Below, piece after piece: positions 16,363 to 25,062 of a stretch of 64,000 bases of DNA. Made by a program: the position numbers and the translations under genes. This DNA comes from Bacteroidales bacterium (GTDB taxonomy: Bacteria > Bacteroidota > Bacteroidia > Bacteroidales > Lentimicrobiaceae), in the NCBI GenBank assembly GCA_016788045.1, contig JAEUTG010000028.1, positions 1-64,000 on the forward strand. Reading direction: 5' to 3'. The notes below the pieces were generated by a model. That model was not told the origin of the DNA. It saw nothing but the letters and a program-made list of their open reading frames with translations, and did not search any database. Position 1 is the first letter of the stretch, and each line of letters opens with the position of its first letter.

Positions 16363-18270
16363 ATGTCAAGGCCAACCCGAAAGAAAGAAGACATCATCAG
16401 GGAATCACATGAGCGTAGCCGGCAGTACGGAGTTTCACCCGACAGAACAAAATCGCCGAACATACTAAAGGGTAGCAGAAAAGAAGATATCCTGAAATCG
16501 AATAAGGAGTTAATTATTGTGGCTGCCCCATTGCTCGACCTCTTGTATAATTTCGTGGCAGGATCGGGTTTTATCCTGATTCTCACAGATAAAGAAGGAT
16601 GCATACTCCGCATTTCAGGCGATCAGCCGACCATTGAAGCAGCCAACCAGATGCAGATTGTAGTGGGAGCCTATCTCGACGAGAAGAGCGTTGGTACGAA
16701 CGCCATGGGAACTGCTATCCGGGAAGATATGCCAGTACAGGTTTCATCAACCGAACACTTCATCACCGCCTATCAGCAATGGACCTGTTCAGCAGCTCCT
16801 GTTCATGATGAAAAAGGCACCATTATAGGTACCATCAATCTTACCGGCCGACAGGAGTTGGTGCATCTGCACACCCTCGGACTCGTGGTTGCAGCTGTAA
16901 CCTCCATAGAAACCCGTTTGAAAAACAACCTGAATGAACAACGCCTTACCGAATCAGTCTGGTTTTTAAACACAGTGATGGATTCAATGTCGCTGGCTGT
17001 AATTTCGCTCAATGATAACGGCCAGATCAGATCGGCCAATAAAATGGCGCACAAGCTTTTAAAATATCCAAATGATCACCTTCAGGGTCTGATGATTGGC
17101 GGCATCCTGCCTGAATGGAAAAAACACTTTGAAATTGTCAGTAACCAGCAGATCATTCTCGATGAAGACACCTCACTGAACACTGCTGCCGGCAAGGAAT
17201 CATTCTGTATGAGCGCCTATCCTATTACCCTCCGCAGCGGACAGATTGACGGCATGGTAATCAGTTTCAGGGAGATGAAAAGAGTGTACAAAACAGTAAA
17301 CAAGTACACAGGTATGAATGCGCGTTATTCTTTTGAAGATCTGATCGGCGAAAGTGATGAAATAAAAAGAATTGCCGAATATGCCCGGGCGGTTGCCAAC
17401 AGCCCTTCAACTGTTTTGATTTCCGGTGAAAGCGGCACGGGAAAAGAAATAATAGCCCAGTCAATGCACAACTATTCCAACCGGGCTGAAAACAGTTTCG
17501 TTGCTTTAAACTGCGGTGCAATTTCTCCCGGACTGATCGAAAGTGAGCTATTCGGCTACGACGAAGGCGCATTTACCGGTGCTCATAAAGGAGGCAGACC
17601 CGGTAAGTTCGAACTGGCTCATGGAGGAACCCTGTTTCTTGATGAAATCGGTGAAATGCCCCCCGATATGCAGGTAAAGCTGCTCAGGGCAATTCAGGAA
17701 AGCGCTGTAACCCGCGTTGGCGGCAATAAGCTGATCCCCGTTGATGTTAGGATAATTGCAGCGACCAATAAAAATCTGAAGGAAGAGATTGACAAAGGGA
17801 GATTCAGGAGTGATCTTTTTTATCGCCTCAGTGTAATTCCGGTATATATTCCGCCTCTTCGAGACCGCCGTGAGGATATCCCCTTGCTGATACGCTATTT
17901 CCTGAACCTTAAGTCAGTGAGGCTGAAGAAAAATGTTCCGGAAATCAGCAAACAATTGTTTACTTCGCTTATACAATATCACTGGCCTGGAAATATCAGG
18001 GAACTGGAAAATTTCATTGAGAAATACGTTAACCTGGATGGCGACCTTTCCTTCGATCCTGCTTCAATGAAGGACGAGAATGCCCTGTCCTCAATTGCCG
18101 ACCCCACCGGCATTAAACAAAAACCGGCAATTTTCAGCCTTGCCGATACCGAGAAGCAGGCCATAGCCAATGCTTTGGGTCATTTCTCAAACAACATCAG
18201 CAGGACAGCCATGGCATTAGGCATCAGCCGCAATGCTTTGTATGAGAAAATAAAAAGGCACGGTCTTTAA
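16363..18270 (+). CDS. AcoR-like sigma-54 dependent activator (GAF-PAS-AAA+-HTH)
   Basis: A 635-residue bacterial enhancer-binding protein. Residues about 50-190 form an AcoR-type GAF domain, with the signature DEKSVGTNAMGTAI at 106-119 followed by EHF. A PAS-like segment follows (about 200-310: LNTVMDSMSLAVISLNDNGQI). The AAA+ domain carries Walker A GESGTGKE (355-362), the sigma-54-contacting GAFTGA loop (402-407), the Walker B region TLFLDEIGEMP, and RVIAATNK-like and FRSDLFYRL motifs. The C-terminus (about 605-635, ISRTAMALGISRNALYEKIKRHGL) is a Fis-type HTH. It activates transcription at -24/-12 promoters in response to a small molecule or redox cue sensed by GAF/PAS. AcoR relatives control acetoin, alcohol or glycol catabolism, so the alcohol dehydrogenase at 27.1-28.3 kb, which has a near-match -24/-12 element, is a plausible target. 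It is a single gene, convergent with the carboxylase operon. Confidence 0.92.
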   Translation: MSRPTRKKEDIIRESHERSRQYGVSPDRTKSPNILKGSRKEDILKSNKELIIVAAPLLDLLYNFVAGSGFILILTDKEGCILRISGDQPTIEAANQMQIVVGAYLDEKSVGTNAMGTAIREDMPVQVSSTEHFITAYQQWTCSAAPVHDEKGTIIGTINLTGRQELVHLHTLGLVVAAVTSIETRLKNNLNEQRLTESVWFLNTVMDSMSLAVISLNDNGQIRSANKMAHKLLKYPNDHLQGLMIGGILPEWKKHFEIVSNQQIILDEDTSLNTAAGKESFCMSAYPITLRSGQIDGMVISFREMKRVYKTVNKYTGMNARYSFEDLIGESDEIKRIAEYARAVANSPSTVLISGESGTGKEIIAQSMHNYSNRAENSFVALNCGAISPGLIESELFGYDEGAFTGAHKGGRPGKFELAHGGTLFLDEIGEMPPDMQVKLLRAIQESAVTRVGGNKLIPVDVRIIAATNKNLKEEIDKGRFRSDLFYRLSVIPVYIPPLRDRREDIPLLIRYFLNLKSVRLKKNVPEISKQLFTSLIQYHWPGNIRELENFIEKYVNLDGDLSFDPASMKDENALSSIADPTGIKQKPAIFSLADTEKQAIANALGHFSNNISRTAMALGISRNALYEKIKRHGL

Positions 18271-18320
18271 TCAGCCGGGAATAGACAGGCATTCAGCTCA
18301 GTATTCGCAAAATAACAGGA

Positions 18321-18389
18321 AGACTGTTCCGGTATGTTCCAAACCTGACCGGTTGAATACCATCAGTGGAGCTATAGCCGGAACAGTCT
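18321..18389. repeat. 12-bp perfect inverted repeat between convergent genes
   Basis: AGACTGTTCCGG (18321-18332) and CCGGAACAGTCT (18378-18389) are exact reverse complements separated by 45 bp. They lie between the ends of the sigma-54 activator gene and the carboxyltransferase gene, so the pair may form a long-loop bidirectional transcription end. There is only a very short T run. Confidence 0.5.
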
Positions 18390-18407
18390 TTCCGGGAAAT
18401 GCTGCCG

Positions 18408-20327
18408 TTAATCAGCCCTGACCAAAGGGTCCAGTACCAACAGGACATCATTTTTTGAAACAGAGTCACCGGGCTTGAAATTCACACAACTTACAATGCC
18501 ATCAACCGGAGCTTTCAGGTTGTTCATCATTTTCATAGCCTCAATTACTACCACCGTATCACCCGCTTTCACGGCATCACCAGTTTTACTGCGGTATTCA
18601 ACCAACATACCGGGAATTGGTGCAAGCATTGACCCCGAAGCAGGATCACTATTCCCGGGGGCTTCAATCTTTCTGGGGTTACGCGTACGACCATTCTTGC
18701 CGAACATACCGGGAATAGCCACACTGAATCGCTCCCCGTCAACAAAAACCTCCAGTTCACGCATTTTTCGGTTATCTTTTCTGGCAGTAAGTTCGCCTGA
18801 TAAGGCTCCGGAAATAAGATCCTGTTCTCGTTTTACATCCTCCATTGTCTTCGGACTGACCTCTGCGGGAGGTTGTTCCAATCCGTATTTCCACCTGAGA
18901 AACCGCTTGCCGGTAACCGGATAAAGGGCAACAATGAGTTCATCATCTTTATCTTTTGCCAGACTGGCTGCCTCAGTAACTAAGGCAGGCATTTCAGGCT
19001 CAAGGATACTGCCAGGCCTGCATTCAATATGCTGATTGCCACGCGGATATCCTTCGAGTGCTTTTTTGCGGATCTCTTCGTTCACCGGCATGGTTGTTTT
19101 CCCGTACAGACCATAGCATAAATCCTTCACCTGTTCGGTGATTTTGGAGTATTCTCCTTCGTAGGAATCGAATAAAACATTGTTAACTGTCTGCACTCCG
19201 ACAATCTGACTGGTGGGAGTCACCAGCGGAATCTGGCCTAAGTCCTTTCTGACCCTGGGTAAAAGCCTGAAAACCTCTTCAAGTTTATCAAGGGCATTCA
19301 TTTGCTTTAACTGATTCACCAGATTTGAAAGCATACCTCCGGGTGTCTGATGAAGGATCACATCTGTGTCGATAATGGAATATCTGGGATTGTTGTCAAG
19401 ATGCCGGTATTTAGGAATAAACTCTTCCATCCTGGCACTGATTTTTGACAACTTTCTAATGTCTAAACCGGTATCGCGGTTGGTTCCCAGCAGGGATATT
19501 ACCAATGGCTCAATGGCGGCATGCGATGTACGGTAGGCAAACGGAGACATTGCGGTATCAACGATATCAATTCCGGCTTCAATGGCTTTAAAAATAGCCA
19601 GGTCCCCCATTCCGGATGTAAAGTGCGTGTGCAGGTTAAGCGGAATATCTGTGATTTTTTTTAGTTCCCTGACGAGATTATAAATATCGTAGGGTGCAAT
19701 CAGGCCGGCCATATCTTTGATACAGATCGAGTCAACGCCGAAATCGATCAGCTCTTTGGCTTTATTGATGTAGTATTCCTGATTGTAAATTTCGCCACCC
19801 AATCTGGGTTCAGTAAGGGTATAGCAGATGGTTCCCTGAAAATGCCTTTTATTCTGTTTAACGATTTTGGCTGCCGTTTCAAAGTTGCGAAAGTCATTCA
19901 GCGCATCAAAACATCTGAAAATATCCATACCGTTATCACAGGCCCGCTGAACAAAGGCTTCGACCACATCGTCGGCATAATTGCGGTAGCCCACAACATT
20001 CTGCCCCCGCAGCAACATGAAGAAAGGAGTTTTCGGCATGTATTTCTTCAGTGTTCTGAGCCGTTCCCAGGGATCTTCATTAAGATATCGGTGCATGGTA
20101 TCGAATGTAGCTCCTCCCCAGGTTTCAATGGCATGAAATCCGGCTTCGTCCATCATTGCAGCCACTGAGATCAGGTCTTCGGTACGTCCTCTGGTAGCAA
20201 AGAGAGACTGGTGTCCATCGCGCAGGCTCACATCCTGGATTTTAACCGGATTTTTAGCCGCAGGCCTGTCGGGATTATAATGCATAGGCGTCATTTCCAG
20301 TACGCCGTGTTTATCGGAATGTGTCAT
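18408..20327 (-). CDS. Biotin-dependent pyruvate/oxaloacetate carboxyltransferase (5S + biotin carrier)
   Basis: A 639-residue protein combining a DRE-TIM carboxyltransferase domain with a biotin carrier. The N-terminal half has IQDVSLRDGHQSLFATR (metal-binding Asp), CIKDMAGL (carbamylated Lys) and LHTHFTSG (two metal-binding His), as in oxaloacetate decarboxylase alpha, pyruvate carboxylase B and transcarboxylase 5S. The C-terminal 75 residues form a biotinyl domain, with the biotin Lys at 599 in EAMKMM. It transfers CO2 between oxaloacetate/pyruvate and biotin. In the same operon lie an acyl-CoA carboxyltransferase and a 57-residue ORF, but no biotin carboxylase and no sodium-pump beta subunit. 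The set therefore resembles a methylmalonyl-CoA:pyruvate transcarboxylase with 5S and 1.3S fused. Annotation as oxaloacetate decarboxylase alpha (OadA) or pyruvate carboxylase B is the alternative. Confidence 0.88.
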   Translation of the reverse strand: MTHSDKHGVLEMTPMHYNPDRPAAKNPVKIQDVSLRDGHQSLFATRGRTEDLISVAAMMDEAGFHAIETWGGATFDTMHRYLNEDPWERLRTLKKYMPKTPFFMLLRGQNVVGYRNYADDVVEAFVQRACDNGMDIFRCFDALNDFRNFETAAKIVKQNKRHFQGTICYTLTEPRLGGEIYNQEYYINKAKELIDFGVDSICIKDMAGLIAPYDIYNLVRELKKITDIPLNLHTHFTSGMGDLAIFKAIEAGIDIVDTAMSPFAYRTSHAAIEPLVISLLGTNRDTGLDIRKLSKISARMEEFIPKYRHLDNNPRYSIIDTDVILHQTPGGMLSNLVNQLKQMNALDKLEEVFRLLPRVRKDLGQIPLVTPTSQIVGVQTVNNVLFDSYEGEYSKITEQVKDLCYGLYGKTTMPVNEEIRKKALEGYPRGNQHIECRPGSILEPEMPALVTEAASLAKDKDDELIVALYPVTGKRFLRWKYGLEQPPAEVSPKTMEDVKREQDLISGALSGELTARKDNRKMRELEVFVDGERFSVAIPGMFGKNGRTRNPRKIEAPGNSDPASGSMLAPIPGMLVEYRSKTGDAVKAGDTVVVIEAMKMMNNLKAPVDGIVSCVNFKPGDSVSKNDVLLVLDPLVRAD

Positions 20328-20347
20328 TTCATTTAATGGTTTTAATG

Positions 20348-20521
20348 TTAAAATCTTGTGATTTTCAATTTTCGCTGCACGTACTGACGGTCATTAACCG
20401 CAAGTCGCAAACCCATTCTTCTCCAGGCTGAAACGGGCTTTTCTCCAATGGAAGCTTCATTATTCATCACCAGGCTGACAGCAATAGCCGCAGCATACAT
20501 TTTCTTGTCCCTGTGGTTCAT
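20348..20521 (-). CDS. 57-residue ORF inside the carboxyltransferase operon
   Basis: A small frame I translated from the sequence: ATG at 20521, stop TAA at 20348-20350. It lies 7 bp after the stop of the acyl-CoA carboxyltransferase gene and 20 bp before the ATG of the biotin protein, which is tight operon spacing. The peptide begins MNHRDKKMYAAAIAVSLVM, contains PVSAWRRMGLRLAVNDRQ and ends in a basic tail. There is an alanine-rich helix, then a Trp-Arg motif, with no true membrane span. This recalls the tiny accessory subunits (epsilon or delta) that help assemble acyl-CoA carboxylases and decarboxylases. I infer an assembly or linker subunit joining the two carboxyltransferases; no homology can be proved here. 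Confidence 0.7.
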   Translation of the reverse strand: MNHRDKKMYAAAIAVSLVMNNEASIGEKPVSAWRRMGLRLAVNDRQYVQRKLKITRF

Positions 20522-20528
20522 TTTTCAG

Positions 20529-22085
20529 TTATTGAGGAATATTTCCATGTTTTTTTGGCGGAAGCATATCAACCTTTGATACCATCACTTCCAAAGCATC
20601 AATTAATCGCTGACGGGTTTCCTGTGGCAGGATTACCTCGTCGATGTAACCACGGCTGGCTGCGAGATAGGGAACATTGAAAGCATTTTCGTACTCGTCG
20701 ATTTTTTCACGTGTTTTAGCTTCCTTATCAGATGCCTCTTTGATTTCCTTTCGATATCCCGAAAGAACCTCAACCGCTCCCTTTGCACCCATCACCGCGA
20801 TTTCAGCGGTTGGCCAGGCAAAAACCATATCAGAACCAAGCTGTTTAGAGCTCATGGCCAGATAAGATCCGCCGTAATCTTTCCGGATTATAACGGTGAA
20901 CTTCGGAACAGTTGCTTCTGAGTAACTCCACAGCAACTTGGCTCCATGCCTGATAATTCCGGCCCACTCCTGATTTACACCCGGCAGATATCCCGGAACA
21001 TCGACAAATGTGATGACAGGAATGTTGAATGCATCACAGGTACGTATAAAACGGCTGATTTTATCTGAAGCATCAATATCTAGGCAGCCGGCCAGTACCA
21101 TTGGCTGATTGGCAACTATACCCACCGAACGGTTGTTGAGACGTGCAAAGCCAACGATGCAATTTCCGGCGAAGAGTGAGTGTACTTCGAAAAACTCCCC
21201 TGCATCCACCACCTCATGAATGATAGCCTTCATATCGTAAGGCACTTTCGGGTCATCTGGAATAATGGTATCGAGTTCAGGGCAGAGCCGGGCAGGATCA
21301 TCTTCCATTTCGATATGCGGAGCCTGGCTCATATTGTTATCAGGCAAATAATCAAGCAGTTCGCGAATGTGCTCTATGGTATCTTTATCGTTTTCACAGG
21401 CAAAATGAGCATTCCCGCTTTTCGAATTGTGAACCAGGGCACCACCCAGTTCCTCAAAATTGGTTTCTTCACCGGTAACGGTTTTGATCACATAAGGGCT
21501 GGTAATAAACATATGGCTGGTTTTCCTGACCATGAAAACAAAATCGGTCATGGCTGGAGAATACACCGCACCACCGGCGCATGGGCCCATAATGGCGGAG
21601 ATCTGCGGGATAACACCGGAAGCTCTGGAGTTTCTGAAAAAAATATCGCCATATCCCTTCAGGGCATCCACCCCTTCTTCAACCCGGGCGCCGCCCGAGT
21701 CGTTGAGTCCAACCACAGGCAGCCCCGCTTTAAGCGCCAGGTCCATCACTTTGCAAATCTTTGCGGCATGCATCTCGCCCAGCGACCCCCCGCTGGAGGT
21801 AAAATCCTGCGAAAATGCAAAAACAGCCCGCCCATTGACCAATCCGTGACCGGTGATCACCCCGTCGGAAACGATCTCCACCTTTTCCATTCCGAAATTG
21901 ACCGAACGGTGCGACACAAAAGTGTCGATTTCACGGAAGCTCCCTTCATCAAACAACAGTTCCAGCCTTTCCCGCGCGGAGAGTTTACCCTTCTCGTGCT
22001 GTTTATCGATGCGTTCCTTTCCACCCATCTGAGTAACTTTTTCCCTTTTCGCCTTCAGTAAGGCAATCTTGTCAGCAACATTCAT
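20529..22085 (-). CDS. mmdA: Acyl-CoA carboxyltransferase (MmdA / transcarboxylase 12S / PccB type)
   Basis: A 518-residue crotonase-fold carboxyltransferase with N- and C-terminal halves. Hallmarks: KGKLSARERLELLFDEGSF near the start, FSQDFTSSGGSLGEMHAAKI, LNDSGGARVEEGV, IMGPCAGGAVYSPAMTDF with its oxyanion-hole glycines, and VPGYLPGVNQEWAGIIRHGAKLL in the second half. It carries CO2 between biotin and propionyl-CoA/methylmalonyl-CoA. In propionate-forming Bacteroidota this enzyme takes CO2 off (S)-methylmalonyl-CoA. Length fits the family. It is the first gene of a three-gene set with the 57-residue ORF and the biotin/oxaloacetate enzyme. A 47-bp gap separates it from the phosphatase gene upstream, so read-through from the redox cassette is possible. 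Confidence 0.9.
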   Translation of the reverse strand: MNVADKIALLKAKREKVTQMGGKERIDKQHEKGKLSARERLELLFDEGSFREIDTFVSHRSVNFGMEKVEIVSDGVITGHGLVNGRAVFAFSQDFTSSGGSLGEMHAAKICKVMDLALKAGLPVVGLNDSGGARVEEGVDALKGYGDIFFRNSRASGVIPQISAIMGPCAGGAVYSPAMTDFVFMVRKTSHMFITSPYVIKTVTGEETNFEELGGALVHNSKSGNAHFACENDKDTIEHIRELLDYLPDNNMSQAPHIEMEDDPARLCPELDTIIPDDPKVPYDMKAIIHEVVDAGEFFEVHSLFAGNCIVGFARLNNRSVGIVANQPMVLAGCLDIDASDKISRFIRTCDAFNIPVITFVDVPGYLPGVNQEWAGIIRHGAKLLWSYSEATVPKFTVIIRKDYGGSYLAMSSKQLGSDMVFAWPTAEIAVMGAKGAVEVLSGYRKEIKEASDKEAKTREKIDEYENAFNVPYLAASRGYIDEVILPQETRQRLIDALEVMVSKVDMLPPKKHGNIPQ

Positions 22086-22132
22086 TACATTTGTATTTAA
22101 AGTTTAAAAAATCTTTTTAACTTCAGCAGGGA

Positions 22133-23320
22133 TCAGATAAAGTCCAGGTGCACATCTTTCAGATATCTTTCTTCAAGCAACTGCTTGATTTTTTTTACAA
22201 CATTTCTCCTGATTTCCAGCTCAACGGGCAGGCTGGGGTCCTGATGCGCTTCGTTGATACGGGTACCAGCCAGCAGGTATATCTGATCGTTGTTGAGCAG
22301 CAGCCTCAGCAGCGATGAAGCGGCATCCCTGCCTTCCAGGGGCAGTGAAACCCCCTCTTCGAGCCAGGTCGATACTCTGCCTAGGGTAAGTACGCCTTCC
22401 GTTACGAGATCAAAGCCCTTCATGCACGAAACGGGAGGAATACCATCCGAAATGGTTTCAAGACTTACTTCTATCTCACGGTGGGTTTCACGGGCAACAA
22501 TCTCAGCCGTTGTGCCCCCACATAACACCTTTTGCCCTGAAAACGACTCAGCAATCATGGCGAGCCGGTGGTCATCGCTGTTGTGATACGGAGGTCCCGA
22601 ACAAAGCAGCAGGCGGCGCGGTCTCCTGAAATAAATAACCACGCAGGAAGTATCATCATTGGCGGAGTAGATGTCGTTGGCATGCGCCCGCTCCACCAAC
22701 CTGCCCGACAGATCGGCAGCAGAAATTCCCGGCTCCTGCTGCAGCACATGGCAAACCCACTCACCAATTGCTGCCACATCCCAGCCAAAGGGATACATGG
22801 AAGTCCCGATTCCTGACTGGCTTACGCCATCACTTAGCAGAATTACCCGGTCTTCGCGCCTCGCCTGAAAAGTACTGCAGGCAAGTTCGCGCCTGAGGCT
22901 TGCCCTGCGGTTTATCACGAGCTTTGTTTCGTTGGTTTTCAACACTTTGCGATCTCTAATCACCAACGGATCCGGATTATCGAAATTAACGATGCGGGTT
23001 TCACCGTCGGCATCACTGTCAACTATGGTAAATGTCGCATAACTGATTTTTCTTTCTTTGTCAACCGGCAGGGTATCGAGGATGGTTCGGGCCGTGCGTT
23101 CGGAAGGATATCTTTCCATGGTAAAGTTGAGTCCCATGGTAGCAGTGAGCGTAGCAAGCACATTGGCCCGTACACCGCTGCCCAACCCGTCGCTCAGTAC
23201 GGTGATGATGCGGTTTTCCTCCTGAATTTTACGCGACAGAAATACATCTCCGCAAATGGCTTCACCCTTTTTGCAGAGCTGCCGCGAAGCAATTTCCATG
23301 TAAAATTCAATGCCGTTCAT
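22133..23320 (-). CDS. SpoIIE-type PP2C serine phosphatase linked to sensory hydrogenase
   Basis: A 395-residue cytoplasmic protein with a SpoIIE/PP2C-like phosphatase domain in residues about 1-230. The metal-binding acidic residues are visible: CGDVF, VLSDGLGSG, VILLSDGVSQSG and NDDTSCVVIYF. The remaining 165 residues (RRPRRLLLCSGPPYHNSDDHRLA onward) form a second domain that I do not recognise. Phosphatases of this type neighbour sensory [FeFe]-hydrogenases in other anaerobes and are thought to be the signalling output. Here it starts 3 bp after the hydrogenase stop codon, so the two are surely translated together. No kinase or anti-sigma partner is adjacent, so its substrate is unknown. 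It ends the five-gene redox cassette. Confidence 0.85.
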   Translation of the reverse strand: MNGIEFYMEIASRQLCKKGEAICGDVFLSRKIQEENRIITVLSDGLGSGVRANVLATLTATMGLNFTMERYPSERTARTILDTLPVDKERKISYATFTIVDSDADGETRIVNFDNPDPLVIRDRKVLKTNETKLVINRRASLRRELACSTFQARREDRVILLSDGVSQSGIGTSMYPFGWDVAAIGEWVCHVLQQEPGISAADLSGRLVERAHANDIYSANDDTSCVVIYFRRPRRLLLCSGPPYHNSDDHRLAMIAESFSGQKVLCGGTTAEIVARETHREIEVSLETISDGIPPVSCMKGFDLVTEGVLTLGRVSTWLEEGVSLPLEGRDAASSLLRLLLNNDQIYLLAGTRINEAHQDPSLPVELEIRRNVVKKIKQLLEERYLKDVHLDFI

Positions 23321-23323
23321 CGC

Positions 23324-25048
23324 TCAGAACTTTTCCTGTTCAGTTACAAGGGCATTCAACATAGCTTCGGTACGGGCTGCATTTTCGCCGAGCAGAAAAG
23401 CCACTTTCTGCACAGTGCCCATATTTTCGCGCACCACCTGCCTGATGCGTCGGACCACCTGTTCCTGCATCACTTCGGGCTGGTGCAGATCCTGTATGAT
23501 ACCGCAAACAATACGGTGCCGCTGAATGGTGAAAACGGAAAGGTTCATCAGCCTGCCTTCTTCATCTATATTTTTGTCAATCAGGTCATTGCCCGATGAA
23601 AGCACATTCAGAAATACCTTGTGGTTGCTGATCATTTTCCTGAGGTCGGCGCCCTGAAGACCCGGTCTCAGGTCCCAAAGGGCCGGAAGGTCGTTTCCGG
23701 CCAATCCGGCAAAAGCTTTGTTGCTTTCTATCACATGCAGGCTGTCATCGACCAGCACAACCCCGTAAGGCATACGCTGCAATAATACACTGGCCTTATC
23801 GGACGCTACCCGCCGCATATAGGAAACACACATCTGCCGTTCTGCCATATCGCTGAGCATGGCGATGGCAAAATCGCGGCAACTGTTGTATCCACAACCT
23901 CCGCAGTTCAGTTCATCGGCCCTGGAGGCTTTTCCGACGGTACGCAACGCATCCTGGATGTCGGATTCGCTGTACCTGCGCTTGTGCACCGGTTGACTGA
24001 CAGTGCAGAAAGCAGAGTGGATGACCGGAAAATCAGCAGATAAATCGGTTCCAGAAACTCCTGTTTTCACCATCTTTCGGTAATTCTCTATTTTCAGATT
24101 CTTGACAACGGTTCCGTTCTGCGAGGAGAACCCGGGGCCATTGATACAGCCACCGTCGCACACCAGCAGTTCGAGAAAAAGCCTTGTATTGCTCTGAAGT
24201 GTCGAAATTCCATCAAGAGCTGCCCGGATATTCTGCATGCCTGAGATATGCATATAACTGATATCCGGCAAATTGGCTGCATTCCTCAGGGTTGTTGTCA
24301 TCCCGCCGTCGAGCGGATACAGGGCACCGTCGGTTGCGCTGAAGGGTACAAACTGCACCGGTCCGTTCATCCTGACAAGACCAGGCATGATTCCCTCCTC
24401 TTCAAACCAGGCCCTCAGGTCTTTAAAAGTCAGCGCGGCATCTATCAGGGAATTGAAATCGTCGGATTCATTCTTTTTAGCCACACAGGGGCCGATAAAA
24501 ACAACCCGGATGTCTTCGCCAAACCACTGGCGGAGCATTGCTGCATGAGCCATAAGGGGTGAATGCAGTCCTGCTATGTTTGAGGTGAGTTCCGGCCTGT
24601 ACTTGCGTATGTAATCCACCGCCGAGGGACAAGCGGAGCTGATAAGTATACCGGGAGGTGCCTGCTTAAGCAAACGGGAGGTTTCAGCAGTGACCCGTTC
24701 GGCACCCAACGCGGTTTCGGAAACACCGGCAAAACCCAGCATCTTTAGGGCACCGATCAGCTCATTCACCGGAAAGGCAGTAAACTCAGCCACAAAAGAA
24801 GGGGCCAGTGAAACATAAACCGGCCTGTCGCGTCTGAGCATGCGTTTAACCCGCGACACATCGTCGCGTACCTTTTTGGCACCTGATGGACAGATAAGGG
24901 TGCAGCTACCGCAAAAAATGCAGAGTTCACGCACGATGGAAGCCCTGTCTGATGCTATCCGGATCGCTTTTACCGGACATTCCCTGATGCACTTGTAGCA
25001 ATCCTGGCAATTATTGGTTTCCGTATATACCGGCTGCATCCTGTCCAT
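23324..25048 (-). CDS. Sensory [FeFe]-hydrogenase with PAS domain (HydS/HfsB-like)
   Basis: A 574-residue multidomain iron-sulfur protein. N-terminal: two [4Fe-4S] ferredoxin motifs (Cys14, 17, 20, 24 and Cys43, 46, 49, 53). Middle (about 75-345): the H-cluster domain, with all four cubane-binding Cys kept: Cys140 in ISSACP, Cys188 in GPCVAKK, and Cys297/Cys301 in VCDGGCINGPG. The proton-relay Cys of catalytic enzymes (first C of TSCCP) is Ala139, as in sensory hydrogenases of group C. Then comes a further cluster motif (Cys382, 385, 390, 407; NCGGCGYNSC). Residues about 425-520 form a PAS domain (MPYGVVLVDDSLHVIESNKAF). It should sense H2 or redox state rather than turn over H2 fast, and signal to the adjacent phosphatase. 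It follows the ferredoxin gene by 14 bp. No HydE/F/G maturase genes lie in this window. Confidence 0.88.
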   Translation of the reverse strand: MDRMQPVYTETNNCQDCYKCIRECPVKAIRIASDRASIVRELCIFCGSCTLICPSGAKKVRDDVSRVKRMLRRDRPVYVSLAPSFVAEFTAFPVNELIGALKMLGFAGVSETALGAERVTAETSRLLKQAPPGILISSACPSAVDYIRKYRPELTSNIAGLHSPLMAHAAMLRQWFGEDIRVVFIGPCVAKKNESDDFNSLIDAALTFKDLRAWFEEEGIMPGLVRMNGPVQFVPFSATDGALYPLDGGMTTTLRNAANLPDISYMHISGMQNIRAALDGISTLQSNTRLFLELLVCDGGCINGPGFSSQNGTVVKNLKIENYRKMVKTGVSGTDLSADFPVIHSAFCTVSQPVHKRRYSESDIQDALRTVGKASRADELNCGGCGYNSCRDFAIAMLSDMAERQMCVSYMRRVASDKASVLLQRMPYGVVLVDDSLHVIESNKAFAGLAGNDLPALWDLRPGLQGADLRKMISNHKVFLNVLSSGNDLIDKNIDEEGRLMNLSVFTIQRHRIVCGIIQDLHQPEVMQEQVVRRIRQVVRENMGTVQKVAFLLGENAARTEAMLNALVTEQEKF

Positions 25049-25062
25049 TTCACTGCTATTTT

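Noticed and set aside
21180-22061. 293-codon plus-strand frame opposite mmdA
   Set aside because: It is antisense to a clear carboxyltransferase gene and has no family features.
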